A stretch of DNA of 41,903 bases from contig CAJFTT010000001.1 in NCBI GenBank assembly GCA_904420005.1, positions 1-41,903 of the forward strand, in the 5' to 3' direction. The position numbers were made by a program, and so were the translations under genes. Of this stretch, positions 1 through 9,612 are shown in pieces. The notes under the pieces were generated by a model that worked only from the letters and a program-made list of their open reading frames with translations, searched no databases and was not told the origin of the DNA. This DNA comes from Candidatus Tabaqchalia intestinavium. GTDB taxonomy: Bacteria > Bacillota > Clostridia > Oscillospirales > CAJFTT01. Position 1 is the first letter of the stretch; every line of letters starts with the position of its first letter.

Positions 1-70
1 GCCAGACGGCGCCGCGCCCGCTCCCTTTTTGTTTTCTGATCTGCCCGGGAAAGAATAGGGCGTAGCGATC

Positions 71-862
71 ATGCTGAAAACCAAGCGGGCCAAAATTCTC
101 GCCGCCGTCATCGCGGTGGTGCTGGTGGTGGGGATCACCATCCCGACCGTGCTGCTGCCTGACAGGGAGCAGCACGGTCGTGTTCGAGACGTCCTTCGAG
201 GACGGAGAAGCGCAGCAGATAAAGGTGTCCACCCTCTCGGAGCGGGGCGCGGAGAATATCGGCGTCATGGAGCTTGCCGCGCGCGTGCGGGGCGGCCTGT
301 CCTCCTCTGTGCAGCTGCAGTCTCTCGCGGGCACCGCCGACCACAATATGAACGAAGTGAAAAGCAACCTGTTCGACGGCAGCCTGCGCGCCAAGTACCT
401 GGCCAACGTGCGCGCCACGCAGTCGCAGCCGGTGGAGGCGACCTTTTCGCGCATCGAGCCTGCGGTGGTCAAAGAATATGTCCTCGCCTGCGTCCATGAC
501 GAGCCCAGCCGCGCCTCCAAGGCCTGAACGCTTTACGGCGAAGAGGACGGGAAGGCGTGGGGTGCGCGCAATGCGCGCAACGGGGAACCCTTCCCCGCGC
601 GGCAGCAGCAGCGGACCTTCGTGACCGCCAACGACGCGGCCTACCGGGTATTATAAGCAGGAGATCACGGAGAACGTCGGCGCGGACATGACGCAGCGGT
701 GCCGGCTCATCCTCTCCACCGGCGAAGCAGGCCGAACAGGCGGAAGCGGGAGATTCCCCGATGATTTCCCAGCGCTCCAGCGGGCCGGTGAAGGATTGGA
801 GCGGCGTCGCGGGCGACGCCGCCGGCTTCTCCGTGGCCGAGGTGGAGCTCATCGGAAAATAA
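71..862 (+). pseudogene. Decayed secreted discoidin-like domain protein
   Basis: The first frame starts with a clear signal peptide or membrane anchor (MLKTKRAKILAAVIAVVLVV). The homologous reading then moves to another frame near 160-178 (FETSFEDGEAQQIKVS onward). It meets an in-frame TGA at 525-527 where tryptophan is expected (..K-A-stop-T-L-Y-G), shifts again near 650 (..AAYR / YYKQEITENVGADM) and once more near 727, and ends at TAA 860-862. The readable pieces resemble F5/8 type C (discoidin-like) regions that precede GH92-type glycosidases in gut Clostridia; this family match is from memory. With one nonsense change and three frameshifts it is a pseudogene unless the assembly is faulty here. 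The ribosome binding site is weak. No catalytic domain is present. Confidence 0.65.
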
Positions 863-894
863 TCGGTTCGGCAAAAAAGAACAAATAAAAAATC

Positions 895-933
895 GCGAGG
901 CCCCGGCCGGGCGTGTCCCAGCCGGGGTCTCGC
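895..933 (-). terminator. Strong hairpin, possible minus-strand terminator
   Basis: Arms 895-907 and 921-933 are complementary over 13 positions with one mismatch (GCGAG.CCCCGGC). On the - strand the hairpin is followed by a T-rich run (complement of the A-rich 875-892); on the + strand there is no U-tract. It may terminate something reading leftward, or be a structural relic after the pseudogene. Confidence 0.4.
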
Positions 934-1540
934 TCCGTCATGCGGGCGGCAATCGCTTGGGCTGCCCATGCCTGCCGCGCGCGATGCAAACCGTCAACGA
1001 GGGGGCTGCGTGGGGGAAGACCATGGTCGGTGCGGGGCCAAACGCGCGATGCCGGGGAAGAGCGTGCGTGTCCCGGACCCGTTGAAGCGGGGCGGCGACC
1101 GCCGGCGAGAGCCGGACGCAGCACTGGCAAGGGAATGAACTTGCCGGATGCATAACAGGCGCCGGACCCTGCATAAGCCCGCTCCCGGACGGCTGTCCCG
1201 CCGCGAGGAATTTGACGAATTTCCTGTGACATTTTTGTGCATTTCGCATGGTGCGCGGCCGGGACCTCTACGCTTCGTAATAAGTTCGGCTGCAACAATA
1301 ATTTTCGGGACAACAGGGTTTGAACATGCCGAATTTGGGGAAAATGGCCGCATTTTTCCCACTTATCAACAGATTCAACAGAGTTTTCAACACGAATTAT
1401 GGAAACCGATGTGTAAACTTTGCGTATAAATCCCGAGAAATGGAAAAGAAATCGGCGGGAAGGTGTTTAAGCCGCTGTAAAATGCTCCAAAATAAGGCAT
1501 CGGGCTTGCCCGGAAAATCGCAAGGAAAGAGGAGAGGCAA
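934..1540. other. Gene-free stretch with AT-richer 3' half
   Basis: No convincing coding sequence is seen on either strand. The overlapping open frames have low-complexity, shadow-like content. From about 1210 the sequence becomes AT-richer than its surroundings and holds the DnaA-box-like repeats listed separately. The final 30 bases carry the ribosome binding site of the next gene. Confidence 0.5.
1363..1392 (+). promoter_or_regulatory. Three DnaA-box-like 9-mers in tandem
   Basis: TTATCAACA (1363-1371), GATTCAACA (1372-1380) and TTTTCAACA (1384-1392) lie in the same orientation, 9 and 12 bp apart. Each is one or a few bases from the DnaA box TTATCCACA. A reverse-strand relative, TGTGTAAAC, lies at 1410-1418. 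The block sits in AT-rich DNA inside a GC-rich genome. Such clusters are typical of oriC-type DnaA-binding regions or DnaA-regulated promoters, but dnaA and dnaN are not in the window, so function is inference. Confidence 0.4.
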
Positions 1541-1927
1541 ATGGTGAAAGGCAGCGAGAGACGGGTCGTCGTGATTGAGAAAGTCGACAGCCCTTATTTT
1601 GAAAAGGCCGTGTTCTTCATCAAGAAAGGCGCGCGCCGCCAGACGTCGAAAAAAACGCTCGCCGCAGTGGCGGAGGAGCTGATTGAGCAATATATGCAGG
1701 AGGAAGAGCCGGTTCCGGTGGTGCGGCTGGTCGGCGGCGCAGAGGCTGCCGCGCCCGTGCGGATGGCGGCTTCGACGGGATGGCGTCCGGCTGGTCCTGC
1801 GCTGTCGCCCGCCCGGCCTGGAACACCTGCGTCTGCCCGAAGAGGGAAAATCCCGTTGCCGGTATGGCTGGCTGCGGGGGGCGGCGCGGTGCTGCTCACG
1901 GCGGCAGCGTTGCTTTTGCTGCTTTGA
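1541..1927 (+). CDS. Small tail-anchored membrane protein, unknown function
   Basis: This 128-residue protein starts at ATG 1541 behind a good AGGAGAGG ribosome binding site. Residues 1-50 form a compact charged domain (MVKGSERRVVVIEKVDSPYF..) that looks conserved: basic start, beta-like VVVIEK, then DSPYFEKAVFFIKKG and a helix rich in Ala and Glu. Residues 55-105 are a Pro/Ala-rich linker. Residues 106-128 are one hydrophobic helix ending the protein, so it is probably tail-anchored with the charged domain in the cytoplasm. I recall similar short proteins in other Oscillospiraceae but cannot name a function. It stands alone, downstream of the DnaA-box-like cluster and upstream of a long gene-free stretch. 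Confidence 0.65.
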   Translation: MVKGSERRVVVIEKVDSPYFEKAVFFIKKGARRQTSKKTLAAVAEELIEQYMQEEEPVPVVRLVGGAEAAAPVRMAASTGWRPAGPALSPARPGTPASARRGKIPLPVWLAAGGGAVLLTAAALLLLL

Positions 1928-2819
1928 CGGGCCGATCCGGCGCGCCCTGGGCGGCAAGGTTGCGGAAAGGGCGTGTTGCCGTCGACGGCCGGGTTTTCCT
2001 GCAAGGGGACGGGGAATTTGCAGCCTGCAATGGCTGGAAAGGGGTGGAGCTTTCCAGCTGGATTTGCAACAGAGCCCGGCCGCAATGCCCCGGGGCGCCG
2101 CGCCGGGGGCATTGCGGCCGGGCGCGCAGGAAGCAGATGCGTTGGCGGCTGGGGTGCCGGGGGTACACGGCAGCCCTGCGCCGGCCGGCGCTGTATAGAA
2201 GAAATCCACTGGCAGTGCCGGGGTGGAAAGATTTTGGCGTTCCATGGTTCCATAAAAGAGAAAGAAAATGCGCAGCAGGACGAACAGAAGAAAGAACATA
2301 GGAGAGGGCTGAGATGCGGGGAATGGCAGCCTGGCAGTTTCCCCGCTTGCTGACAGCGCTTCATGATGGGCTGTGGGGTGAAGCGAGAGAGGACAGGGGA
2401 AAGCGTGGCGCGGCGACCATCGGCGCCTTTCTGCCCCTTTCGGCGTCGCCGGCATCAGGGCCTTTCCGCCTTGCCGGAAACCGCCGGCTTATGCTGTTTA
2501 TACTGGAGGAGATTTCCTGCCTTCTCCATGCGGCGGAGCCGGCGTCATTTCCCATGCCATCGCCGATCGGCTCCCGATGGCCCCCGCGCGGCGGACTGGG
2601 ATCGAGGCGCAGGCGGACGCATTCGCCTGCCTGCTGCGGCCTTTATGCGGCGAAGGCAACCGCATCGGAACCGACGATCCACCCCTGAAATTCGACAACA
2701 AATCGTATTATTCGATGAGAAAAATACAGTTAGAAATCGATAAGTTCTGTAGATGTCCCGTATGTTTGCCCGGCGGCAGGGCGTATGTGTCGGTTTCGGA
2801 AAAAATTCCCCCTGCCCTC
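1928..2819. other. Gene-free stretch with two strong hairpins
   Basis: About 890 bases without a convincing gene. An open frame at 2314-2688 has a plausible AGGAGAGG site but a protein composition typical of non-coding GC-rich DNA. The stretch contains a 9-bp hairpin at 2033-2058 (GCTGGAAAG / CTTTCCAGC) and an 18-bp perfect inverted repeat at 2074-2123. Nothing else is recognised. Confidence 0.5.
2074..2123. repeat. 18-bp perfect inverted repeat
   Basis: Arms 2074-2091 and 2106-2123 are exactly complementary over 18 bp (GCCCGGCCGCAATGCCCC on the left) around a 14-base GC-rich loop. There is no T-run on either side, so it is not a standard intrinsic terminator. It may stabilise or end the 1541-1927 transcript. 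Confidence 0.7.
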
Positions 2820-2848
2820 TTGACAATCGGGGGGAATCGTGATAAATT
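2820..2848 (+). promoter_or_regulatory. Sigma-A promoter of the hrcA operon
   Basis: TTGACA at 2820-2825, 17-bp spacer, TAAATT at 2843-2848. The predicted start of transcription falls just before or inside the CIRCE element, as is usual for HrcA-controlled operons. Confidence 0.75.
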
Positions 2849-2859
2849 TAATCATAGAG

Positions 2860-2886
2860 TTAGCACTCGAATGAAAAGAGTGCTAA
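2860..2886 (+). promoter_or_regulatory. CIRCE operator (HrcA binding site)
   Basis: A perfect consensus CIRCE: TTAGCACTC (2860-2868), nine bases, GAGTGCTAA (2878-2886). HrcA binds this inverted repeat and is inactivated on heat shock, so the hrcA-grpE-dnaK-dnaJ operon is expected to be autoregulated. Confidence 0.97.
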
Positions 2887-2911
2887 AAACATCCGGAAGG
2901 AGGAAACAACC

Positions 2912-3949
2912 ATGGCGAACAAGTTTCGTGAACTGTTCAGCGACCGCAAGAAGAAATTGCTGGCGCTGGTAGTGGAGCATTACATCATGACAGGCGACGC
3001 CATCGGGTCCAAGGCGCTGGCAGAGCGCATGGGCAACACCATTTCCTCCGCGACCATCCGCAACGAGCTGGCCGACCTGACGGAGATGGGGCTGCTGGAG
3101 CAGCCGCATACCTCTGCCGGCCGGGTTCCCACCGCGCAGGGCTACCGATTCTATCTCGATCACCTCATGCAAAGTCACAGTCTCGCCCCGGAGGAGAAAG
3201 CGGAGATCGACCGCAACCTGGACATTCGGGGCGGCAGCATCGAGGAGCTGGTGTCCAAAGCGGGGGACGCGCTCTCGCGGCTGACCATGTGCGTCTCCAT
3301 TTCCGCCGCGCCTTTTACGGACGCGTCCCTGCGCCGGGTGGAGCTGTTTCCCATGTCGGCGCGCAGCGCCGTGGTGGCGCTCATGACTTCCTCCGGCATG
3401 ATCAAAAGCCGTATCGCCGTGCTGGGGGCGGATATTTCCTCCGGCAAGATCTTTGAATTCCTGCGCGTGGTCAACGGCCATCTGGACGGGCGCGCGCTGG
3501 GGGATATCACACAGATGGATTTCTCCATCATCGCGCAGACGCTCGGGCCGCTGGCGTTTTTGTTTTCGCCCGTGCTGGATACGCTCAGCGACCTGATCGC
3601 CGAGACGCGCCAGTCGGAGATTTTCCTCAAAGGGGAGCGGCATCTGCTCGAGCAGGCGGACATCGACCGCGCGGTCGAGCTCATCCGGTTCCTCACCTCC
3701 AAGGAAGCGCTGGCGGAGATCCTTTCGCTGGGCCAGGGGGAGACCCGCGTGGTCATGGGGGATGAGACGGGCATCAAGGCGCTGGGCCCCATGAGCGTCG
3801 TCGTGTCGGAATACCGGCTGGGAGGCCGGACGGCGGGCGCCATCGGGCTGATCGCATCGCCGCAGACCGATTATGCCAGCCTTGTGCCGCGCGTGGAATA
3901 TTTCGCGCAGGCGCTGGGCAGGCTGATTGAGCATTATTCGCCGCGATGA
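2912..3949 (+). CDS. hrcA: Heat-inducible transcription repressor HrcA
   Basis: HrcA represses class I heat-shock genes by binding CIRCE, which lies 26 bases upstream. The 345-residue length is normal for the family. The N-terminal winged helix (about 1-75) contains the family pattern IGSKALAER and SSATIRNELADL, followed by the signature TSAGRVPTAQGYRFYLD near residues 68-86. The central and C-terminal GAF-like dimerisation domain follows. A strong GGAAGGAGG site precedes ATG 2912. It is the first gene of the chaperone operon and is followed closely by grpE. HrcA folding depends on GroEL, which provides feedback; groES-groEL are not in this window. Confidence 0.97.
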   Translation: MANKFRELFSDRKKKLLALVVEHYIMTGDAIGSKALAERMGNTISSATIRNELADLTEMGLLEQPHTSAGRVPTAQGYRFYLDHLMQSHSLAPEEKAEIDRNLDIRGGSIEELVSKAGDALSRLTMCVSISAAPFTDASLRRVELFPMSARSAVVALMTSSGMIKSRIAVLGADISSGKIFEFLRVVNGHLDGRALGDITQMDFSIIAQTLGPLAFLFSPVLDTLSDLIAETRQSEIFLKGERHLLEQADIDRAVELIRFLTSKEALAEILSLGQGETRVVMGDETGIKALGPMSVVVSEYRLGGRTAGAIGLIASPQTDYASLVPRVEYFAQALGRLIEHYSPR

Positions 3950-3983
3950 CGGCGGAGAAGCCGATTGAAGGAGGATGAACGTT

Positions 3984-4595
3984 TTGGCAGAGAAGAAGAA
4001 ACGCCAGGCCGCGCCGCCCGAGCAGGAGGCGCGGGCGGCCGGGGCCAAGCAGGAGCCGCAGCCGGAAACGTGCGCGGCACAGGCGCCGGCGGGCGCGCAG
4101 GAAGCGCCGTTGCCGGAAGAGATGCAGGCGCTGATCCGGGAGAATGAGGAGATCCTCAAGGAGGTCGAGCAGCTGCGCGAGGACGCGGCCAAAACGCGGG
4201 ACGCCCTGCTGCGCACCACCGCGGAATATGAAAATTTCCGGCGACGCAGCGCCGAGGAAAAGGCGAAGATCCACGGCGACGCGACGGCGGACGCCGCGGC
4301 CCAGCTGCTTCCGGTGCTGGATAATCTCGACCGCGCGCTGGCGGTGGAGCATGCGGACGGCGACCCCGTTTATCAGGGCATGGCCATGATCGCGGGGCAG
4401 ATCCGGGAGGCGTTCCAGGCGCTGGGGGTGGAAGAGATCCCCACCGACGGCGCGTTCGATCCCAAGCTGCACAACGCCGTCATGCACGTCGAGCAGGAGG
4501 ATCTGCCGGAGAACGCCATCGCGGAAGTGTTCGCGAAGGGCTACCGTCTGGGCGAGCGCGTGCTGCGTCATTCGATGGTCAAGGTTGCAAACTGA
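3984..4595 (+). CDS. grpE: GrpE nucleotide exchange factor for DnaK
   Basis: GrpE releases ADP from DnaK. The protein has an acidic, Ala/Gln-rich disordered start, a long coiled coil (about 45-105, with EEILKEVEQLREDAA) and a C-terminal beta domain with the family pattern FDPKLHNAVMHVEQEDLPEN and GYRLGERVLRHSMVKVAN. An ATG at 3975 is in frame, but the AAGGAGG site (3968-3974) abuts it with no spacing. The TTG at 3984 lies nine bases from the site and gives a product starting M-A-E-K-K, so it is preferred (203 residues); the ATG would add three residues. It sits 34 bases after hrcA in the same operon. Confidence 0.95.
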   Translation: MAEKKKRQAAPPEQEARAAGAKQEPQPETCAAQAPAGAQEAPLPEEMQALIRENEEILKEVEQLREDAAKTRDALLRTTAEYENFRRRSAEEKAKIHGDATADAAAQLLPVLDNLDRALAVEHADGDPVYQGMAMIAGQIREAFQALGVEEIPTDGAFDPKLHNAVMHVEQEDLPENAIAEVFAKGYRLGERVLRHSMVKVAN

Positions 4596-4620
4596 AATTT
4601 GCGTGTAGCCGCATGGGCGG

Positions 4621-4649
4621 TTAACAATATAGATTGGTATGAATATTCT
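4621..4649 (+). promoter_or_regulatory. Possible internal promoter before dnaK
   Basis: TTAACA (4621-4626), 17 bases, TATTCT (4644-4649) in the AT-rich gap between grpE and dnaK. This would let dnaK-dnaJ be expressed apart from hrcA-grpE. An overlapping extended -10 (TG-N-TAAAAT, 4649-4657) is an alternative. No CIRCE is present here. Confidence 0.35.
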
Positions 4650-4654
4650 GGTAA

Positions 4655-6523
<1,869 letters not shown>

Positions 6524-6538
6524 TTTCCCATCCGGGTC

Positions 6539-6564
6539 ATGCGCGGCGGTTTCCCGCCGCGCAT
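6539..6564. repeat. Intercistronic dnaK-dnaJ hairpin
   Basis: A perfect 11-bp stem, ATGCGCGGCGG (6539-6549) with CCGCCGCGCAT (6554-6564), and a TTTC loop. The stem can be extended outward by GGTC/GACC across a small bulge. It lacks a U-tract, so it more likely sets dnaK and dnaJ mRNA levels by stabilisation or partial termination than fully terminates. Confidence 0.6.
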
Positions 6565-6620
6565 GTGACCATCGGGAAAAACGCTGTACATATTGCTGAT
6601 CCACAATTGGAGTTGAGAAA

Positions 6621-7769
6621 ATGGCGGAGAAACGCGATTATTACGAAGTCCTCGGCGTGTCGAAAGGCGCGAGCGACGACGAAATCAAAAAAGCCTACCG
6701 CGCGGCCGCGAAGAAATACCACCCGGACGTCAACCCCGGCGACAAAACGGCGGAAGAGAAGTTCAAGGAGGTCAACGAGGCCTACGAGGTGCTTTCCAAT
6801 CAGGAGAAGCGCGCGAAATACGACCAGTTCGGCCATGCCGGCGTCGATCCCAACTTCGGCGCAGGCGGCGGCGCGGGCGGGTACGGCGGCGGTTTTGATT
6901 TCGGCGATCTGGGGGATATTTTCGGCTCCATTTTCTCCGATTTCGGCATGGGCGGCGGCCGGCGCGCGAATAACGGGCCGGTGCGCGGCAGCGACGTCGC
7001 CGCCACGGTGGCAATTTCCTTTGAGGAGGCGGCCTTCGGCGTCAAGAAAAGCGTGACGGTGCGCCGCGTGGAGAATTGCCCCGATTGCGGCGGCACGGGC
7101 GCGGCGGCCGGCACTTCGCCGGAGACCTGCCCGACCTGCCGCGGTACGGGCCAGGTACGCACCCAGCAGCGCACGCCGTTCGGCGTGATCCAGAACGTCT
7201 CTGCCTGCCGCGCCTGCGGCGGCACGGGTAAAATCATCAAGAATCCCTGCAAACGCTGCTCCGGCCAGGGGAAGGTGCGCGTGCAGCGCACGATCGAGGT
7301 GACCATCCCCGCCGGCATCGCAGACGGGCAGGCCGTCGTGGTGCGCGGGCAGGGCGATAGCGGCTTGCGGGGCGGGCCGGCGGGCGACGTGCATATCTCC
7401 GTGATGGTGCGCCCGCATCCGATCTTCGACCGCAAGGGCTTTGACGTGCTGTGCGACTATCCGATTTCCTTCGCGCAGGCGGCGCTGGGGGCCAAGCTGG
7501 AGATCCCCACGCTCGACGGCAAGATCGATTATACCATCCCCGAGGGTACGCAAACCGGGACGGTGTTCAAGATCAAGGGCAAGGGAATTCCTTTCATCAA
7601 CGGCCGCGGCCGCGGCGATCAGCTGCTTACAGTGGTGGTGGAGGTGCCCAAGCATCTCACCGACGCGCAGAAACAGCTGCTGCGTGAGTTCGACAGCCAG
7701 ACATATAACGACCAGCATTACCAGAAAAGCAAAGGCTTTTTTGATAAGATCAAGGACCTGTTTTCCTGA
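6621..7769 (+). CDS. dnaJ: Chaperone protein DnaJ (Hsp40 type I)
   Basis: DnaJ delivers substrates to DnaK and stimulates its ATPase. The J domain (1-70) carries HPD at residues 34-36. A Gly/Phe-rich linker follows (about 72-115). The zinc domain has four CxxCxGxG-type repeats near residues 153-217: [24 protein letters not shown] and CKRCSGQG, the last slightly divergent. Substrate-binding C-terminal domains follow. The length of 382 residues is normal. The ribosome binding site is weak (TTGGAGTTGAG), which fits a need for less DnaJ than DnaK. It is the last gene of the hrcA operon. Confidence 0.97.
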   Translation: MAEKRDYYEVLGVSKGASDDEIKKAYRAAAKKYHPDVNPGDKTAEEKFKEVNEAYEVLSNQEKRAKYDQFGHAGVDPNFGAGGGAGGYGGGFDFGDLGDIFGSIFSDFGMGGGRRANNGPVRGSDVAATVAISFEEAAFGVKKSVTVRRVENCPDCGGTGAAAGTSPETCPTCRGTGQVRTQQRTPFGVIQNVSACRACGGTGKIIKNPCKRCSGQGKVRVQRTIEVTIPAGIADGQAVVVRGQGDSGLRGGPAGDVHISVMVRPHPIFDRKGFDVLCDYPISFAQAALGAKLEIPTLDGKIDYTIPEGTQTGTVFKIKGKGIPFINGRGRGDQLLTVVVEVPKHLTDAQKQLLREFDSQTYNDQHYQKSKGFFDKIKDLFS

Positions 7770-7781
7770 AAACAGCGGCGG

Positions 7782-7818
7782 TCCGGGGCGCGGCGAAATC
7801 GCTTCGCCCCGGATTTTC
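7782..7818 (+). terminator. Terminator of the hrcA-dnaJ operon
   Basis: TCCGGGGCG (7782-7790) pairs with CGCCCCGGA (7805-7813), followed by TTTTC. It starts 12 bases after the dnaJ stop. Confidence 0.8.
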
Positions 7819-7863
7819 TGCATCCGCTCCGGCGGCCGGGACAAGAAAATCCCAACAAACCCC

Positions 7864-7892
7864 TTGACCGCAGCGGGAAGATATGGTATAGT
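7864..7892 (+). promoter_or_regulatory. Promoter of the rpmG-secE-nusG-rplKA operon
   Basis: TTGACC (7864-7869), 17-bp spacer, TATAGT (7887-7892). The leader contains a run of nine T and an inverted pair CCTCGC/GCGAGG (about 7900-7939) that could fold. Confidence 0.8.
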
Positions 7893-7979
7893 TATTCTTA
7901 CCTCGCTGGGTTCTTTTTTTTTGCACAAAAACGCGAGGGAGGCAAAACGTCAAGAAAGGGTAACGGAGGTGCCGACAAA

Positions 7980-8129
7980 ATGAGAGTAAAAATCACATTG
8001 GCCTGCACGGAGTGCAAGCAGCGCAACTATGACACGGTCAAGAACAAGAAGAATGATCCCGACCGCCTGGAGATGAACAAGTATTGCAGATTCTGCAAGA
8101 AGCACACGCTCCACAGGGAAACGAAGTGA
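7980..8129 (+). CDS. rpmG: 50S ribosomal protein L33
   Basis: A 49-residue protein, [18 protein letters not shown].. ending ..HTLHRETK. It carries two CxxC pairs (CTEC, CRFC), so it is the zinc-binding (C+) form of L33. The start ATG at 7980 follows an ACGGAGGTG site. The order rpmG-secE-nusG-rplK-rplA is standard in Firmicutes. The C+ type suggests zinc-replete expression; a C- paralogue elsewhere is possible but not visible here. Confidence 0.97.
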   Translation: MRVKITLACTECKQRNYDTVKNKKNDPDRLEMNKYCRFCKKHTLHRETK

Positions 8130-8169
8130 TTCGGACAGTCACTCCAACGAGTGGAAAGGAGTCTTGAGA

Positions 8170-8922
8170 ATGGATAAGGCTGCCATACAGCGTGAAGTGG
8201 CTAACATGCAGGCGAACAAAGCGAAAAAGAAATCCTCGCCCGCGCGCAATGCGCTTTTTCTGGTGCGTGTGGTCGTAGTGTATCTGGTCGTCAGCATTCT
8301 GATTCCGGCGCTCAATTTCCTTGCGGTTTCCCCCAGCGTGTCCGACTGGTCGCAGTATACGGTGTTCACGGAGATGAGCAATTACGTGACGCGGCTGCGG
8401 GCGGACGGCCTGGGTCCGAATTCTGCGCCCGGCATGAATGCCATCGCGTATATCATCTATATTTCGCTGATCCTGCTGATCATTCTGGCGCTGATCTCGA
8501 TCCTCGACGGCCTGATTAAGCGAATCGCCGTCATTGGCATGACGGTGCTGTTCTTTGTCTGCGGCGGCGCGGCGACCCTGACGATCGTCGGGTCGTACAT
8601 GTCGACGAAGATGTATCATCTGCCGTATGCCTACGTGGCGGCAGCGCTGTATTTCATCGCGGGCATCGCCTGCATCTTCTCGATGGTCGCCAAGTCCGGC
8701 CGGCCGATGTATGCTAAAGAGGTCGACACCAGCACGCTGGGCGGCAGGGCGACGAACTATCTCATCGCCAGCGCGGCGGAGATCAAGAAGATCGTCTGGC
8801 CGACGCCCCGGCAGGTGTTCAAAAACACGCTGGTGGTTCTCGCCTGCGTGCTTGTGCTGGGCATTGTGATCTGGGGTCTTGACTGGCTGTGGGGCTTCGT
8901 GTTCAGCCTGCTGTTTGGTTGA
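8170..8922 (+). CDS. secE: Preprotein translocase SecE with N-terminal membrane extension
   Basis: SecE is the small essential clamp of the SecYEG channel. The C-terminal 60 residues (about 190-250) are typical: an amphipathic helix (ATNYLIASAAEIKKIVWPTP) followed by one transmembrane segment. Ordinary single-span SecE proteins are about 60-80 residues; this one is 250, because residues 1-188 add four predicted transmembrane segments (about 29-50, 91-113, 119-141, 153-173). The start ATG at 8170 is eight bases from AAAGGAG; an upstream in-frame TTG (8164) is too close to the site. Position between rpmG and nusG confirms the identity. The function of the extension is unknown; I believe similar long forms occur in related Clostridia. 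Confidence 0.9.
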   Translation: MDKAAIQREVANMQANKAKKKSSPARNALFLVRVVVVYLVVSILIPALNFLAVSPSVSDWSQYTVFTEMSNYVTRLRADGLGPNSAPGMNAIAYIIYISLILLIILALISILDGLIKRIAVIGMTVLFFVCGGAATLTIVGSYMSTKMYHLPYAYVAAALYFIAGIACIFSMVAKSGRPMYAKEVDTSTLGGRATNYLIASAAEIKKIVWPTPRQVFKNTLVVLACVLVLGIVIWGLDWLWGFVFSLLFG

Positions 8923-8961
8923 TGAACGCGGGAGCATTTGCGGATACGGAGGAGGTGCGCC

Positions 8962-9483
8962 ATGGCGGACAATGCAAAGTGGTATGTTGTGCATACCTAT
9001 TCCGGATATGAGAACAAAGTAGCGACGAATCTGGAGAAAATCGTGGAAAACCGCGGTTTGGAAGATCAGATTCTCGACATCCGCGTCCCGACGGAGACCG
9101 TCACGGAGATCAAGGATGAGAAAACGCGCGAGGTGGAGCGCAAGATCTTCCCGGGCTATGTTCTGATCCACATGGTCATGACGGACGACACGTGGTATGT
9201 CGTGCGCAACACGCGTGGCGTCACGGGGTTTGTCGGTCCGGGCTCCAAGCCGGTGCCGCTGACGGATGAGGAGATCGAGGCGCTGGGCGTCGCGAGGAAG
9301 GACGTGGTCGTCAACTTCAAAGTGGGCGACAGCGTCAATGTCATGAGCGGCCCGTTTGAGGGCTTCGTCGGCGTGGTCAGCGCGATCGACCTGGACAACC
9401 AGCGCGTGACGGTGGCGGTGTCCATGTTTGGCCGCGATACGCCGGTCGAGCTCGAGCTGGGCCAGGTCCGCGCCGTGGACTGA
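8962..9483 (+). CDS. nusG: Transcription termination/antitermination factor NusG
   Basis: NusG binds RNA polymerase and links it to Rho, NusA or the ribosome. The 173-residue protein has the NGN domain (KWYVVHTYSGYENKVATNLE at the start; RKIFPGYVLIHMVM; FVGPGSKPVPL) and a C-terminal KOW domain (VGDSVNVMSGPFEGFVGVV). The start is ATG 8962 after CGGAGGAGGTGCGCC; an upstream in-frame ATG at 8938 precedes that site and is rejected. It is followed by a structured 130-base gap before rplK. Confidence 0.97.
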   Translation: MADNAKWYVVHTYSGYENKVATNLEKIVENRGLEDQILDIRVPTETVTEIKDEKTREVERKIFPGYVLIHMVMTDDTWYVVRNTRGVTGFVGPGSKPVPLTDEEIEALGVARKDVVVNFKVGDSVNVMSGPFEGFVGVVSAIDLDNQRVTVAVSMFGRDTPVELELGQVRAVD

Positions 9484-9514
9484 GCGCCCGGCGAGAGACT
9501 GCGTTTTGGAATGG

Positions 9515-9579
9515 ACGGGCGTGCCCGTTTGTTTGCCGGGGCTCCCCGGCTGTGGGAGGACAGGATGGCCGTCCTGTCC
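9515..9579 (+). promoter_or_regulatory. Three consecutive hairpins in the nusG-rplK gap
   Basis: ACGGGC..GCCCGT (9515-9528), GCCGGGG..CCCCGGC (9535-9550) and GGACAGGA..TCCTGTCC (9558-9579) lie in a row upstream of rplK. They may shape rplKA expression (L1 autoregulation or partial termination). No known leader family is recognised. Confidence 0.4.
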
Positions 9580-9612
9580 GCCATCTACCACGAATTTTTG
9601 GAGGTGTAAAAA

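Noticed and set aside
2308-2330. CTGAGATG resembling the start of a TPP riboswitch
   Set aside because: The other conserved TPP segments are missing and no thiamine gene follows.
2314-2688. 124-codon + frame with a good AGGAGAGG site
   Set aside because: Composition is that of non-coding GC-rich DNA, with no hydrophobic or domain pattern and no neighbour support.
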